From Saprospiraceae bacterium (GTDB taxonomy: Bacteria > Bacteroidota > Bacteroidia > Chitinophagales > Saprospiraceae), in assembly GCA_016714985.1 (NCBI GenBank), contig JADKBS010000018.1, forward strand, positions 102,241-166,240: 64,000 nucleotides of DNA, read 5' to 3'. The notes under the pieces are model-generated. The model was not told the DNA's origin and ran no database searches. It worked only from the letters and a program-made list of their open reading frames with translations. Positions 16,341 to 24,937 of this stretch are shown piece by piece. Made by a program: the position numbers and the translations under genes. The stretch's first letter is position 1. Each line of letters opens with the position of its first letter.

Positions 16341-17591
16341 ATGAGTACAACTACCTTACGCCTTGGCAAAACGGACCAAGGCTCAATACCTGCCGACCTT
16401 TCAAAATACTTTGGTGCTTACCACGCCAGCATGGCTGCTGCCCTGAAAGCTAAGCGAGCGTTTAGGGAGGAGGCAAACGGTGTATGGAAGCCTTTCGAGG
16501 AGATTCCCGGCACGGAAGTCAAAGCTTTGCAGCAGTTCCTCAAAGACGCCGGATTCATGCCCAATTCGAAACTGAACGGCATCTACGACTATTCGACGCA
16601 AGCGGCCGTACGCCTCTTCCAGGAATATATCCGCACCGTGGAAGGTGACGCCTCCATTGGCACACCCGATGGCGTTGCAGGTTCCACCACCTTTCGTTTT
16701 ATCGAAAAATGGAAGGCGGAAAAACAGGGCAAGCCGGAGTTTGTCTGCGAATGGGGCAGGTCTTCTTCGCAAGCAGGCTCGGCGGATTTCAATTACTGGC
16801 TAAACATTTTACAAGAGGCGAAAGCATTTTACTCGACCCAGCACAATCCCATCCTGGCCTTGTCGGAAAAACATACCCGTCCCGGCGATACCAAAAAGAT
16901 AAAGGATTGGGATGTATCTCCCGACACCGTACACCTCATTGGAATACGCCGCAAGCAGGAGGCCAACATCAGGAGGCGGGAAAACGACGACCTTTTCGTA
17001 TTGCTTATCAAGGGCATGGTCTTCAAGTTTTGGGGTTCTACAGACCCAAACCAAAACATCATCAAAAGAAGAGACGAACCTTTTCTCATCGAGGGGCAGC
17101 ACAGCTATAAGTTCGGCTGGCACAAGGTCAGTGACGCACAAGAAGTTTATCGGGCCTTTGAGCCTGCCACCGTGGGTGTGCTGGTGTTTCGGGACAGAAA
17201 CAACAACGATTCGCTGGATGAATCTGATATTGCCCGGGGCTTGGATGCCGTTCCCAACGAAACCATCAATATCCACTGGTCGGGCAAGGGAGGGGCTAAT
17301 TTTTCGGCTGGGTGCCAGGTGATCGCTGGGCAAAGCTACAGCAACCACAAAGGCAAGGTCATTGACTGCACTGCTTTCGCCTCCCTCAACTACGATGGTT
17401 TGGCGCAGGGAAAGACCCGTGGTGCCTATAATATGCTGACAGACTTGATACTCAGCTACCTACCGGAAGGCGTCTTTACCATCGCTTACACCCTTGCAAG
17501 GGATGAAACTTTCTTGAGGACGACGGACATCAACGAGGAGATGATAGCAGCATGGGGAGATCAAATTAGGCGGAACACGGGAGAGGTGTGA
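16341..17591 (+). CDS. Peptidoglycan-binding-like protein of unknown function
   Basis: 416 residues, no signal peptide. Residues about 55-115 match PG_binding_1 (ALQQFLKDAGFMPNSKLNG, then STQAAVRLFQEY). The middle (120-270) is unrecognised, including RRRENDDLFVLLIKGMVFKF. The C-terminal part carries INIHWSGKGGANFSAGCQVI, a motif shape seen in L,D-transpeptidase-like or lysin-like proteins (His and Cys in an S-A-G-C setting), so a catalytic role on peptidoglycan is possible but not proven. A similar PG-binding-like motif also occurs inside the scaffold protein at 5607-8348. The 180-base spacer before it shows no gene. Confidence 0.6.
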   Translation: MSTTTLRLGKTDQGSIPADLSKYFGAYHASMAAALKAKRAFREEANGVWKPFEEIPGTEVKALQQFLKDAGFMPNSKLNGIYDYSTQAAVRLFQEYIRTVEGDASIGTPDGVAGSTTFRFIEKWKAEKQGKPEFVCEWGRSSSQAGSADFNYWLNILQEAKAFYSTQHNPILALSEKHTRPGDTKKIKDWDVSPDTVHLIGIRRKQEANIRRRENDDLFVLLIKGMVFKFWGSTDPNQNIIKRRDEPFLIEGQHSYKFGWHKVSDAQEVYRAFEPATVGVLVFRDRNNNDSLDESDIARGLDAVPNETINIHWSGKGGANFSAGCQVIAGQSYSNHKGKVIDCTAFASLNYDGLAQGKTRGAYNMLTDLILSYLPEGVFTIAYTLARDETFLRTTDINEEMIAAWGDQIRRNTGEV

Positions 17592-17612
17592 GCTTGGTGT
17601 TTGGGGAAACGC

Positions 17613-18278
17613 TCATTTCCCCAACTCCTTGACCCTGATGTTCCGAAAACGAACGACATCGCCATGCCCCAAAAAGCCAATATGGCCCTTGGTTCTCTTT
17701 AAGCCAGGGTGGTCATTGCCGTCCATTGTCCCATTTTTGCTGGCTTCCAATAGGTCGCCGTCCACGATGGCCGTGCCGTTCAAGATGACCTTGATTTTCG
17801 AGCCTTCAACGATGACTTCCTCCGAGTTCCATTCCCCAACGGGCTTTAAGTAATCCCGTTTGGCAGGGATGATGCCATACACGGAGCCATGGTACTGGTA
17901 GGGTTTCAGGTTGGCGTACTTCTCGGCGGTGTTGTCCAAAATCTGGATTTCCTTGCCCACGTAGGCCGCATCGCCTTCCAATGGAGCGTGGATGCCGAGG
18001 CCGTTGTTCGCCCCCGGCGTCAATTGGAATTCGAATCGGAAGCTGAAATTGCTGTATTCGCCTTCGGTAAAAAGGTTGCCACCGCTGCCGCCACCGTCAG
18101 GTTTTACCACGATGACCCCGTTCTCGACCACGTAGGATTGCTTGTTGCCCACCCAACCATCTAAGTTTTTGCCATTGAATAAGGTGGTGAAGCCTTTATC
18201 TGTCAGGTTTTTTTGCGTTCCGCAGCTAAGCAGGAAGCCGCTAAAAATTAATGCAGTGCAGTAGGTAAGTATTTTCAT
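17613..18278 (-). CDS. DUF1080 (3-keto-disaccharide hydrolase-like) lipoprotein
   Basis: 221 residues with a lipoprotein signal (FSGFLLSCGTQK, lipobox LLSC). The mature protein is a single DUF1080 jelly-roll: FTTLFNGKNLDGWVG at the start, GEYSNFSFRFEFQLTPGANNG, GKEIQILDN, and the closing GHIGFLGHGDVVRFRNIRVK, all hallmark segments of this concanavalin-like family. Characterised members hydrolyse 3-keto-glycosides; others may bind sugars. It would be anchored at the cell surface or periplasmic membrane and could support glycan use. It converges with the peptidoglycan-binding-like gene at 17591. Confidence 0.88.
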   Translation of the reverse strand: MKILTYCTALIFSGFLLSCGTQKNLTDKGFTTLFNGKNLDGWVGNKQSYVVENGVIVVKPDGGGSGGNLFTEGEYSNFSFRFEFQLTPGANNGLGIHAPLEGDAAYVGKEIQILDNTAEKYANLKPYQYHGSVYGIIPAKRDYLKPVGEWNSEEVIVEGSKIKVILNGTAIVDGDLLEASKNGTMDGNDHPGLKRTKGHIGFLGHGDVVRFRNIRVKELGK

Positions 18279-18331
18279 TGCTCAATTTTGGATTAATATA
18301 ATTTAGGCTGACATGGCTTTTTGTTAAAACC

Positions 18332-18339
18332 CAAAGGTA
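18332..18339 (-). promoter_or_regulatory. -7 box for the DUF1080 gene
   Basis: The - strand reads TACCTTTG, a perfect TAnnTTTG box, about 55 bases upstream of the DUF1080 start. I could not find a convincing -33 TTTG at the usual distance. Confidence 0.4.
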
Positions 18340-18478
18340 ATCATATCTTGATGGTGACTCCTCTCATAATAGACTTTCAAAGAACCTATAATCAGGTTGC
18401 CCTTGCCTAAGAAAGGTGGCTCATAAATCGAAAAACGCTACACTGACGAAGCGGACTTCACTAGCCCACCCGAGGCGC

Positions 18479-18511
18479 AACGTCGGCAGGGTTGCGAACC
18501 CTTCCGACGTT
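18479..18511. repeat. Hairpin with AACGTCGG arms
   Basis: 15-base arms (18479-18493 and 18497-18511) with one mismatch and a 3-base GCG loop. No T-run follows, so it is more likely a REP-like palindrome than a terminator. It abuts the stop of the NACHT-type remnant. Confidence 0.6.
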
Positions 18512-18621
18512 TAATCCTCCCGCCACTGCCCCACAAAATACTCCTGCAAGAGGCGGTGCCTGAACCGCCAAGTTGCCCCGTCGGTTTCGAGGAGGTGGCT
18601 GGCGGTAGTTTCGTTGAGGAA
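18511..18621 (-). pseudogene. C-terminal scar of a NACHT/STAND-type gene (copy 1)
   Basis: The - strand frame ending at the stop 18511-18513 reads LNETTASHLLETDG, then ATWRFRHRLLQEYFVGQWRE. The WRFxHRxLQEYF pattern is the end of the helical region that closes many NACHT/STAND ATPases in Bacteroidota. Nothing upstream in frame survives: the PIN toxin stop lies 3 bases away. I read it as the last 35 codons of a deleted gene. The family is inferred from this short motif alone. Confidence 0.5.
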
Positions 18622-18623
18622 AA

Positions 18624-19082
18624 TTATTCTTTTTCTGCCCTTAATTTTTCTCGAATGGCAAAAAGTTCAACAGAGGTAAGGCATTTCGAGTATCCCCTCT
18701 GATGACGGAGGTGGTTGATGAGCAGTTTATCGCCCGTCCATAATTGCGCATTTAAGTAGTTGCTGAGCGTGACGAAGGCGATGTCGTCAATGTCAACGTC
18801 CCGCACAAGTGGCAGGGCTTCTTCCCAGAATTGGTAAGGAATGATTTCTTCCGAATGGAATTTCAATCGGGAAAATACCAAGTTCTTGGCTTCCTCGAAT
18901 TCGTCTTCCGACAGCCCGGATATGTCCATCAGCCGTTCCCGGTGCTTATGGATTTCGAGGCGCAGGTATTGGCAGGCATGAAATTCGAGCAGCTCTTCGG
19001 AGTTCATCAGCAGGTCGCCAATCTTGGTCTCTGTGTTTAGGATGGCGCTGAAGGCGATGTTCGTGTCCACGACGATTTTCAC
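18624..19082 (-). CDS. PIN-domain toxin (putative ribonuclease)
   Basis: 152 residues. The PIN acidic set is present: Asp6 in VVDTNI, Glu43 in RLEIHKH, Asp97/Asp99/Asp100 in VDIDDIAF and Asp118 in TGDKLL, so the metal-dependent RNase site looks intact. The start overlaps the antitoxin stop by 4 bases (ATGA), the usual coupling of type II pairs with the antitoxin first. Target RNA unknown. The pair lies between two scars of NACHT-type gene ends, so it may have been left behind, or may have helped stabilise, a larger defence island. Confidence 0.88.
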   Translation of the reverse strand: MKIVVDTNIAFSAILNTETKIGDLLMNSEELLEFHACQYLRLEIHKHRERLMDISGLSEDEFEEAKNLVFSRLKFHSEEIIPYQFWEEALPLVRDVDIDDIAFVTLSNYLNAQLWTGDKLLINHLRHQRGYSKCLTSVELFAIREKLRAEKE

Positions 19083-19285
19083 GGCCGCAAGAGTTTGTCC
19101 TTATTGGCCTCCCACCAGCCCTTGTTCACTTCCTTGGCCAATTGGTCAACCTGTTCCTGCTTGGCTTTGCTGGCCTCTACCGCCGTTTTATAGCTCAAAT
19201 AATCGAGCAGCCGCTGCACGTCCTCCGTGTTGGTCGTGGCTGGCAGCTTGATGATGATTTCCTTGTCCGTCCTTTCGATGGTCAT
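19079..19285 (-). CDS. Antitoxin partner of the PIN toxin
   Basis: 68 residues: a short N-terminal strand and loop (MTIERTDKEIIIKLPATTNT), a helix with LLDYLSYKTAVEASKAKQEQ and a Trp-rich end GWWEANKDKLLRP. The small size, position directly before a PIN toxin and 4-base overlap make an antitoxin role likely. I do not recognise a specific DNA-binding family. A -7-like element was not assigned. Confidence 0.75.
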   Translation of the reverse strand: MTIERTDKEIIIKLPATTNTEDVQRLLDYLSYKTAVEASKAKQEQVDQLAKEVNKGWWEANKDKLLRP

Positions 19286-19342
19286 TTTGCGAGATTTTGC
19301 TTTGCAAACTTACCATTTTTGGGCGAGGTTTCAAAATGCGGG

Positions 19343-19402
19343 CTACTCCTTCCATTGGTTGGCAAAATACTCCTGCAAGATGCGGTGGCAAAAGCGCCAC
19401 GA
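19343..19402 (-). pseudogene. C-terminal scar of a NACHT/STAND-type gene (copy 2)
   Basis: The - strand frame ending at the stop 19343-19345 reads WRFCHRILQEYFANQWKE, strikingly like copy 1 (WRFRHRLLQEYFVGQWRE). The frame is closed shortly upstream. Only about 19 codons are recognisable. Two such ends 0.8 kb apart on the same strand suggest an ancestral tandem array that has been deleted. Confidence 0.5.
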
Positions 19403-19488
19403 GGCTATCTATTAGGCGGTTGTATGGGAAGATGTGGGTGGCTGGAGATTTTGCAGAGACTATGTTTCGGACTAATCCATTATGTTAC

Positions 19489-21165
19489 CTACTTTTTTAC
19501 TGGTCTTATGATTTTGCCATCACCCCCTATGTAATAATAAATATCTCCCTTTCTAACTTGTGTGCAAATGATGCCTTTTAAATCTTCAGTATAATAATCA
19601 GTAAATTCTCCTATGCCATCATATTCAAAAGGAGCAATGATTCCTCCCTTACTATTTATCACGCCCCATTTTCCGTTTTTTTTAACTCCTGCTAAACCAA
19701 AGGAAAAATGGGCTGCATCTTCATAAATAAAAGGAATAACAATTTCATCTTTATAGTTTATATATCCAAATTTTCCGTTTTTCTCCACCCATGCTAACTT
19801 ATTTTTCCCAAAACAGCGATCACCAGAATCATATTTTGCCGGAATTAGGACGCTGTAATTTTTATGCATAAATCCAGTTTTTCCATTTTACCAAATTTAT
19901 GAGGCCGTCCAAATTCTAAATCATTAATAAAGTCATACTCAATCGGGACAACAATCTGGCCTTGGCGATTCATAACTCCATATTTTTTAATATTAGGATC
20001 ATATATCACGCACAATGGATAATCAAATTGTGTGAATGAACTACCTTGGCCTCTATATTTTGTGAGTCTAATTTTTCCATTGCTATATTTAAAATAAATA
20101 TTCCCGTCTTTTTCACTAACATAAGCCCATATTTCGGGCTTTTTACTTCCATTTGTATCATCATTTTTTGAAGATGAAATTTCTTTTTTTTTGTACATTA
20201 TCATCAAATGGTTGCTGTTTAGGGGGCAGGGTGTCCAAAACTACAATTAAATTTGAATCTTTTAAGGCATGTTTGTCAATAGTGATTGAATCTTTAAAGC
20301 TTTTAAACATCTCTGGGGCCTCCGTCAATAATTTATTGCAAATCAACGAGTTAAAAACAAATATCATTACCAAGGCCACTCCACTTCCCCACGCCCACGG
20401 CGAGCGCAAGCCACGACCTAGCGTGGCCAATTTTTGCTTGCGGCGCAGGGCGATGGTGGCTTTTTGCTGGCGCTCTTCTTCGGCCCTTTTCTGCCGATCT
20501 GCATCTTCTTGCTGGTGGCGGCGCTCCGCTTCGGCGGCATCCCGGCGTCGCTGCTCGTCGAGCTGTCTTTGACGTTCAGCGGCGGCTTCCTGTTCTTTTT
20601 GACGGCGGCTTGCTTCCTCAGTGGCTTTGCGTTCCGCCTCCTGCCATTGGCGGGCCTGCTCCTCGGCAAGCTGGAATTCGGCTTCTATGCGTTCCTGTAC
20701 TGCTTGGCGCTGGCGCTCCTGATTTTCAAGCATGCTCCATAGGGAGCCGATGGCGTCGCTGTAGGCATCATCCCGGTCAGGCCAATTAGTCACGGGACGC
20801 CCATCTTTGGGCAGGGCCTGCAAAACCTTAAGCGGGGTGGCTTGCCAGAGGCAGGAGCGCACGATGAGGGGCACTACCCTCGCTTCCCCGGCGTGGTGAC
20901 GGGCAAGGGCATCGGACATTTCTTTTTCATAAAAATAGTCAGAGTTGATGGCATCGGCGCTGACCAGCAGTAGGATGATATCGGCATCGTGGAGGTTGTC
21001 TTTGATAGCCTGTTCCCACACGGCACCGGGTTCTATCCTGCCATCATACCAGATTTTGACCTTGCCTGTGCGTTCGAGCGGGCGCAGGTGCTTACGCAGC
21101 TCTTCGAGCAGGTTGGCATCCTGTCGGGAATAGGCGATGAAGATTTTGAAAGGGCTGTCAGCCAT
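19489..21165 (-). CDS. TIR - coiled coil - TM - WG-repeat protein (two frameshifts)
   Basis: Three consecutive frames on the - strand make one protein of about 558 residues. Frame 1 (21165 to 20161): TIR domain (FKIFIAYSRQDANLLEELRK; IEPGAVWEQAI; DYFYEKEMSDAL with Glu82 as the likely NADase Glu), a long Glu/Arg/Gln coiled coil at 145-250, and a membrane helix near 258-280. Frame 2 (to 19845) and frame 3 (to 19489) carry WG repeats such as YGVMNRQGQIVVPIEYDF and KWGVINSKGGIIAPFEYD. Removing one base from the T9 run at 20184-20192 (A9 on the coding strand) joins frames 1 and 2; adding one to T4 at 19886-19889 joins frames 2 and 3 and restores a perfect NGKTGF repeat. The WG part is AT-rich while the TIR part is not. 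The TIR may act as an NAD-consuming effector with WG repeats as the sensor; this is inference. Confidence 0.75.
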
Positions 21166-21395
21166 GCAGGTGGTTGTTCGTTGTTTTTGGCGAAGATAGA
21201 GCTAATTTTTTTTTCTAAAGTGTGACACATGCTCGGCTTAGGTTGGAACGGTGAACAATCCGCTAAAATACGCTTGATTCCCGATTCCCCCGCATTTCCG
21301 CCATACACCTTGCCATTCCGACCAAAGAACTTTTGAAATGCCACCGTGTTGTTTAACCTTCAATTGCTCGAATCGCCAATTACCATTTTCACCAC

Positions 21396-22221
21396 ATGGA
21401 GTTCAAAGGAAATACGCACGAATACCTTCGCTTGGAGCAAATCACTTCCGACAATGCTGCCATCGTAAAAGAAAGCATCGAGAGCGGATTGACCCTTCTC
21501 TGGATGACCGCCGATGGCAACCGCCTCAAGGTTGACGGCAAGGACAATGTTTTCCAAAACAACGAAGTCATTTGCCTGACCGAATTTCACCACACGGAAG
21601 TACATGCGGTCACGTCCATGCGCATGGTGCGTTTCAACCGCCCTTTTTTCTGCATCATTGACCACGACTCGGAGGTGGGCTGCCGGGGCATCCTGTTTTT
21701 TGGTGCTTCGCAACTGCCCGTTTTCCGCATCCCGGACACTGAACTGGAGAAGTTCGACACGCTTTGGAAGATGTTTTTGATAGAAATGCAATCGAAGGAC
21801 GACCTGCAAATCGAGATGCTGCAAATGATGCTCAAGCGGCTGCTGATACTTTGCACCCGGCTTTACAAGGAGCAGCGCCAGTTGGCACCGTTGGCCAAAA
21901 ACAACCTCGACCTCGTGCGGGAATTCAATTTCTTGGTGGAGTCCCATTTTAAGACCAAGCACACCGTCGCCGACTACGCCGAGCTGCTCCACCGCTCGCC
22001 CAAGACCCTGTCCAACCTCTTCGCACAAGTCAGCCCCAAAACACCGCTGCAAATCATCAACGAACGTAAAATGCTCGAAGCTCGCCAGGCTGTTGCGCTA
22101 CACCGACCAAGCCGTCAGCGAGATTGCCTATTCCATTGGTTACGAGGACGTGCAGACCTTTTCCCGCTTTTTCAAGACGCAGGAAGGCGTGTCGCCAAGC
22201 GCTTTTCGGGAACAAAATTGA
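21396..22221 (+). CDS. AraC-family transcriptional regulator (one frameshift)
   Basis: About 275 residues after repair. The first 180 residues form a cupin-like sensory half. The C-terminal AraC HTH pair is split: VADYAELLHRSPKTLSNLFA lies in the first frame, then an extra base at the CC of 22085-22086 shifts it. Removing that base gives ARRLLRYTDQAVSEIAYSIG and YEDVQTFSRFFKTQEGVSPS, the textbook second HTH, ending at TGA 22219-22221. Unrepaired, the frame runs on to 22262 with an unrelated tail and the protein would lack its second HTH. The AhpD-like and thioredoxin genes follow on the same strand and are plausible targets. Confidence 0.85.
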
Positions 22222-22338
22222 TTTCGGGAAGAATTGCCAAGCCTTCGGGAATCCCTGCCTAACCTCGCCCTTCCGCCTGCCCCCATCTTTGTGTCATCAT
22301 TTAAACAAAGATTTTCTAACTAAAAAAAACGCAGAAAG

Positions 22339-22887
22339 ATGACACAGTTTAATGTTCCAACCCGTGACGAAGTGAGCGCCAACAACCAGGCTATCTTCGA
22401 CAACCTTCAAAAAGGACTCGGCTTCGTGCCAAACCTCTACGCCAGTTTTGCGCACAGCGAAACCGCCCTTGGCGACTATCTCGCCCTCCAAAACCGCAAA
22501 AGCAGCCTTCGGGCCAAAGAGCGGGAGGTCATCAACCTCGTGGTGAGCCAAGTCAACGACTGCCGCTACTGCCAAAGCGCCCACACGGTTTTGGGCAAGA
22601 TGAACGGCTTCAGCGACGAGCAAATCCTGGAAATCCGCAGCGGAGAAGCCAGCTTCGACCCGAAACTGGATGCGCTGGTGAAGTTCGTTCAAGCAACGAC
22701 CATCAACCGGGGCAAACCTTCTGCGGAGGCGGTGGAGAACCTGTTTGCCGCAGGCTACAACAAAGGCAATGTCGTGGACATCCTCATCGTCATTGGCGAC
22801 AAAATCATCAGCAACTACCTGCACGGCGTGGGCCAGTTTGCGATTGACTTCCCATTGGCGCAGGAGCTGGAAACAGTTGCCGCCTAA
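22339..22887 (+). CDS. Carboxymuconolactone decarboxylase / AhpD-like protein
   Basis: 182 residues. The AhpD-type redox motif CRYCQSAH (Cys75, Cys78, His82) follows a helix EREVINLVVSQVN, as in peroxidase-related CMD proteins. These act as alkylhydroperoxidase-like enzymes or thiol-redox partners in the cytoplasm. It is followed by thioredoxin, which could reduce the Cys pair, and preceded by an AraC regulator; the set looks like a small oxidative-stress module. A hairpin terminator at 22902-22946 follows. Confidence 0.88.
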   Translation: MTQFNVPTRDEVSANNQAIFDNLQKGLGFVPNLYASFAHSETALGDYLALQNRKSSLRAKEREVINLVVSQVNDCRYCQSAHTVLGKMNGFSDEQILEIRSGEASFDPKLDALVKFVQATTINRGKPSAEAVENLFAAGYNKGNVVDILIVIGDKIISNYLHGVGQFAIDFPLAQELETVAA

Positions 22888-22901
22888 ATTAAAGGGACAT
22901 C

Positions 22902-22946
22902 GGCGGTAGCCTGCCCCCAAGAGGCCACCGCCTGTTCCTATTTTTT
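22902..22946 (+). terminator. Terminator after the AhpD-like gene
   Basis: Stem GGCGGTAGCCT (22902-22912) pairs with AGGCCACCGCC (22922-22932) with one internal mismatch and a 9-base loop; a T-rich tract to 22946 follows. Confidence 0.65.
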
Positions 22947-22967
22947 CACCCATAAAATTTTCAAGCC

Positions 22968-23291
22968 ATGTTAAAAAATTTGAGCAAAGCCGATTTTGAA
23001 TCCACCCTGAAAGAAAACGATGTCGTATTGGTGGATTTTTACGCCGACTGGTGTGGGCCTTGCAAGGCATTGCACCCGTCGTTGGTGAGCCTCGCCGCCG
23101 ATTTTGAAGGCAAGGCCGTCATCGCTAAAGTGAACGTGGACACTGAATCGGAGATTTCCTCCGATTTTGGTATCCGTAGCATTCCCGCCTTGCTGTATTT
23201 CAAAAGGAGAACTTGCGGGCAAACAAGTCTTGGGCTGCAAAGCAAAGCCGCCATGGCCGCCAGCCTCGACCAATTGATTAGCCAAAATTAA
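22968..23291 (+). CDS. trxA: Thioredoxin, with a locally shifted segment
   Basis: 107 residues, thioredoxin fold with the active site WCGPC (Cys29, Cys32) and the cis-Pro segment RSIPALLYF. Between about 23202 and 23235 the protein reads RRTCGQTSLG, whereas shifting the frame there reads KGELAGKQVLG, the normal thioredoxin sequence. Two compensating indels (near the A4 at 23202-23205 and the GGG at 23232-23234) would explain this; the ends are in the right frame. Several thioredoxin paralogues are usual in Bacteroidota, so the symbol is only a family label. Confidence 0.85.
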   Translation: MLKNLSKADFESTLKENDVVLVDFYADWCGPCKALHPSLVSLAADFEGKAVIAKVNVDTESEISSDFGIRSIPALLYFKRRTCGQTSLGLQSKAAMAASLDQLISQN

Positions 23292-23295
23292 CCGT

Positions 23296-23331
23296 TTGGC
23301 CGTCTGGCAAGCACGCCCGTCAGACGGCCAA
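23296..23331 (+). terminator. Hairpin after thioredoxin
   Basis: Perfect 11-base stem TTGGCCGTCTG (23296-23306) with 23321-23331 and a 14-base loop, 4 bases after the thioredoxin stop. The following tract is only mildly T-rich, so termination is likely but not certain. Confidence 0.6.
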
Positions 23332-23413
23332 TTGCCGGCATTATTCATCAAAAATAAACCTGATTTTTAAAAAGGCCCCCAACCAAAGTAATCCATCAAT
23401 CACATTTTACAAA

Positions 23414-23830
23414 ATGGAAAATCAACGACCACCACTGCCACCGTTCACGGAAGATACCGCCAAACAAAAAATCCAAATGGCTGAGGACGCCTGGAACAGC
23501 AAAGACCCGGAGCGGGTATCCAAGGCTTATACCGTTGACAGCGAGTGGCGCAACCGCCATTTGTTCATCAACGGTCGGGAGGAAATCGTGCAGTTCCTAA
23601 CGGCAAAATGGCAAAAGGAGCAACAGTACAAGCTCAAAAAAGAATACTGGGCGCACACGGGCAACCGCATTGCCGTCCGCTTTGAGTACGAGTACCACGA
23701 CGAAAACGGCCAGTGGTTCCGTGCCTACGGCAATGAAAACTGGGAGTTTGATGAAAACGGCCTGATGGCAAAGCGCTACGCCAGCATCAACGACCTCGCC
23801 ATCGAAGAGAAAGACCGAAAACTCAAATGA
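23414..23830 (+). CDS. DUF1348 (NTF2-like) protein
   Basis: 138 residues, recognisable by PPFTEDTAKQKIQMAEDAWN, then SEWRNRHLFINGREEI and FEYEYHDENGQWFRAYGNEN, the signature of the DUF1348/NTF2-like family of small cytoplasmic proteins with unknown biochemical role. It is separated by only one base from the PPOX-class gene, so it heads a three-gene operon (DUF1348, PPOX, deaminase). Confidence 0.88.
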   Translation: MENQRPPLPPFTEDTAKQKIQMAEDAWNSKDPERVSKAYTVDSEWRNRHLFINGREEIVQFLTAKWQKEQQYKLKKEYWAHTGNRIAVRFEYEYHDENGQWFRAYGNENWEFDENGLMAKRYASINDLAIEEKDRKLK

Positions 23831-23831
23831 A

Positions 23832-24461
23832 ATGAATTATTCAAGACTTGCTTTCACGGATGCCGTGAAGGCCTTGCAAGAAGAAAACGGTAGTCGCCGG
23901 ACTTACGACCGCATGGAAAAAATGCAGGTGACAGAGGGTTTGAGTGGTAATGAAATCGCATTTATCGAAGACCAGGACCATTTTTTCATGGCTTCTTTTG
24001 GTGGAAACGGCTATCCTTATATCCAGCACAGGGGCGGCCCGGCGGGCTTTCTGAAAGTGCTCGATGCGAAGACCCTCGCTTTCGTTGACTTCACTGGGAA
24101 CAAGCAGTACATCAGCATAGGAAACCTGCAAACCAATCCGAACGTAGCGCTCATCATGGTCTCGTACCCCCAGCGTGCCCGGTTGAAAGTATATGCCAAG
24201 GCCCGGATAGTGGCCCTGGCTGATGACCCTTCGCTTTTTGAGAAGATTGAGCCTGCCGACTACCCACATCGGCCCGAAAGGATGCTGGTGCTGGACGTGC
24301 AGGCCTTTGATTGGAATTGCCCGCAGCACATCACGCCCCGCTACACAGTTGAAGATATTGAGGTGGCCTTTGCTCCGCAAAAAGCCTATCTGGCAAAACT
24401 CGAAGCGGAAAACCTTGCATTAAAAGCAGAACTGGCCAAGCTAAAAACAGCCATTGCATGA
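23832..24461 (+). CDS. Pyridoxamine 5'-phosphate oxidase-family flavoprotein
   Basis: 209 residues with the split-barrel flavin-binding fold: FIEDQDHFFMASFGGNGYP, then IQHRGGPAGFLKVLD, FVDFTGNKQYISIGNLQTNP and a DWNCPQHITPRY end typical of the COG3576-like branch. A C-terminal coiled segment (LEAENLALKAELAKLK) follows. Family members bind FMN or F420-like cofactors and reduce small molecules; the actual substrate is unknown. It overlaps the deaminase gene by 4 bases. Confidence 0.88.
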   Translation: MNYSRLAFTDAVKALQEENGSRRTYDRMEKMQVTEGLSGNEIAFIEDQDHFFMASFGGNGYPYIQHRGGPAGFLKVLDAKTLAFVDFTGNKQYISIGNLQTNPNVALIMVSYPQRARLKVYAKARIVALADDPSLFEKIEPADYPHRPERMLVLDVQAFDWNCPQHITPRYTVEDIEVAFAPQKAYLAKLEAENLALKAELAKLKTAIA

Positions 24462-24874
24462 CAACTGAAACGGATAATCATTTTATCAAACGCTGCGAGG
24501 CACTGGCGGCCATTGCTGCCGAACGGAGAGAGTCGCCCGTTGGCTCAGTAGTGGTTTTGGGCGGCGAAATTATTGGAGAAGGCATCGAGGCCGGGAAATC
24601 CAAACAGGACGTCACCTTTCATGCCGAGGTGGAGGCGGTTCGGGATGCGGTGAGTAAACACGGCAAAGACCTCTCTGCAGCTACGCTTTACACAACCCAC
24701 GAACCCTGCATTTTGTGCAGCTACGTAATTCGGCATCATCGAATCGGGCGGGTGGTCATCCAAAGGGCGGTGGCATTTATTGGTGGAGCGAGTTCTGGTT
24801 ATCCAGTTTTGACGGCATCTGATATTCCGATTTGGTCGCCGCCGCCAGCAGTGGTTTTTTTGGAGAAAACATAG
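24458..24874 (+). CDS. Nucleoside/cytidine-type deaminase
   Basis: 138 residues of the CMP/dCMP-type zinc deaminase family: zinc-site HAEVEAV (His55, catalytic Glu57) and PCILC (Cys84, Cys87). This looks like a guanine/cytosine-type deaminase or a tRNA-adenosine deaminase paralogue; the short size and the ESPVGSVVVLGGEIIG strand leave substrate open. Start overlaps the PPOX stop, closing the small operon. Confidence 0.88.
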   Translation: MTTETDNHFIKRCEALAAIAAERRESPVGSVVVLGGEIIGEGIEAGKSKQDVTFHAEVEAVRDAVSKHGKDLSAATLYTTHEPCILCSYVIRHHRIGRVVIQRAVAFIGGASSGYPVLTASDIPIWSPPPAVVFLEKT

Positions 24875-24937
24875 CCGAACCACGGAAACAATTATTAACC
24901 GTACTTTTGCTCAAAACAGCGTTATGGCAAACAGCCC

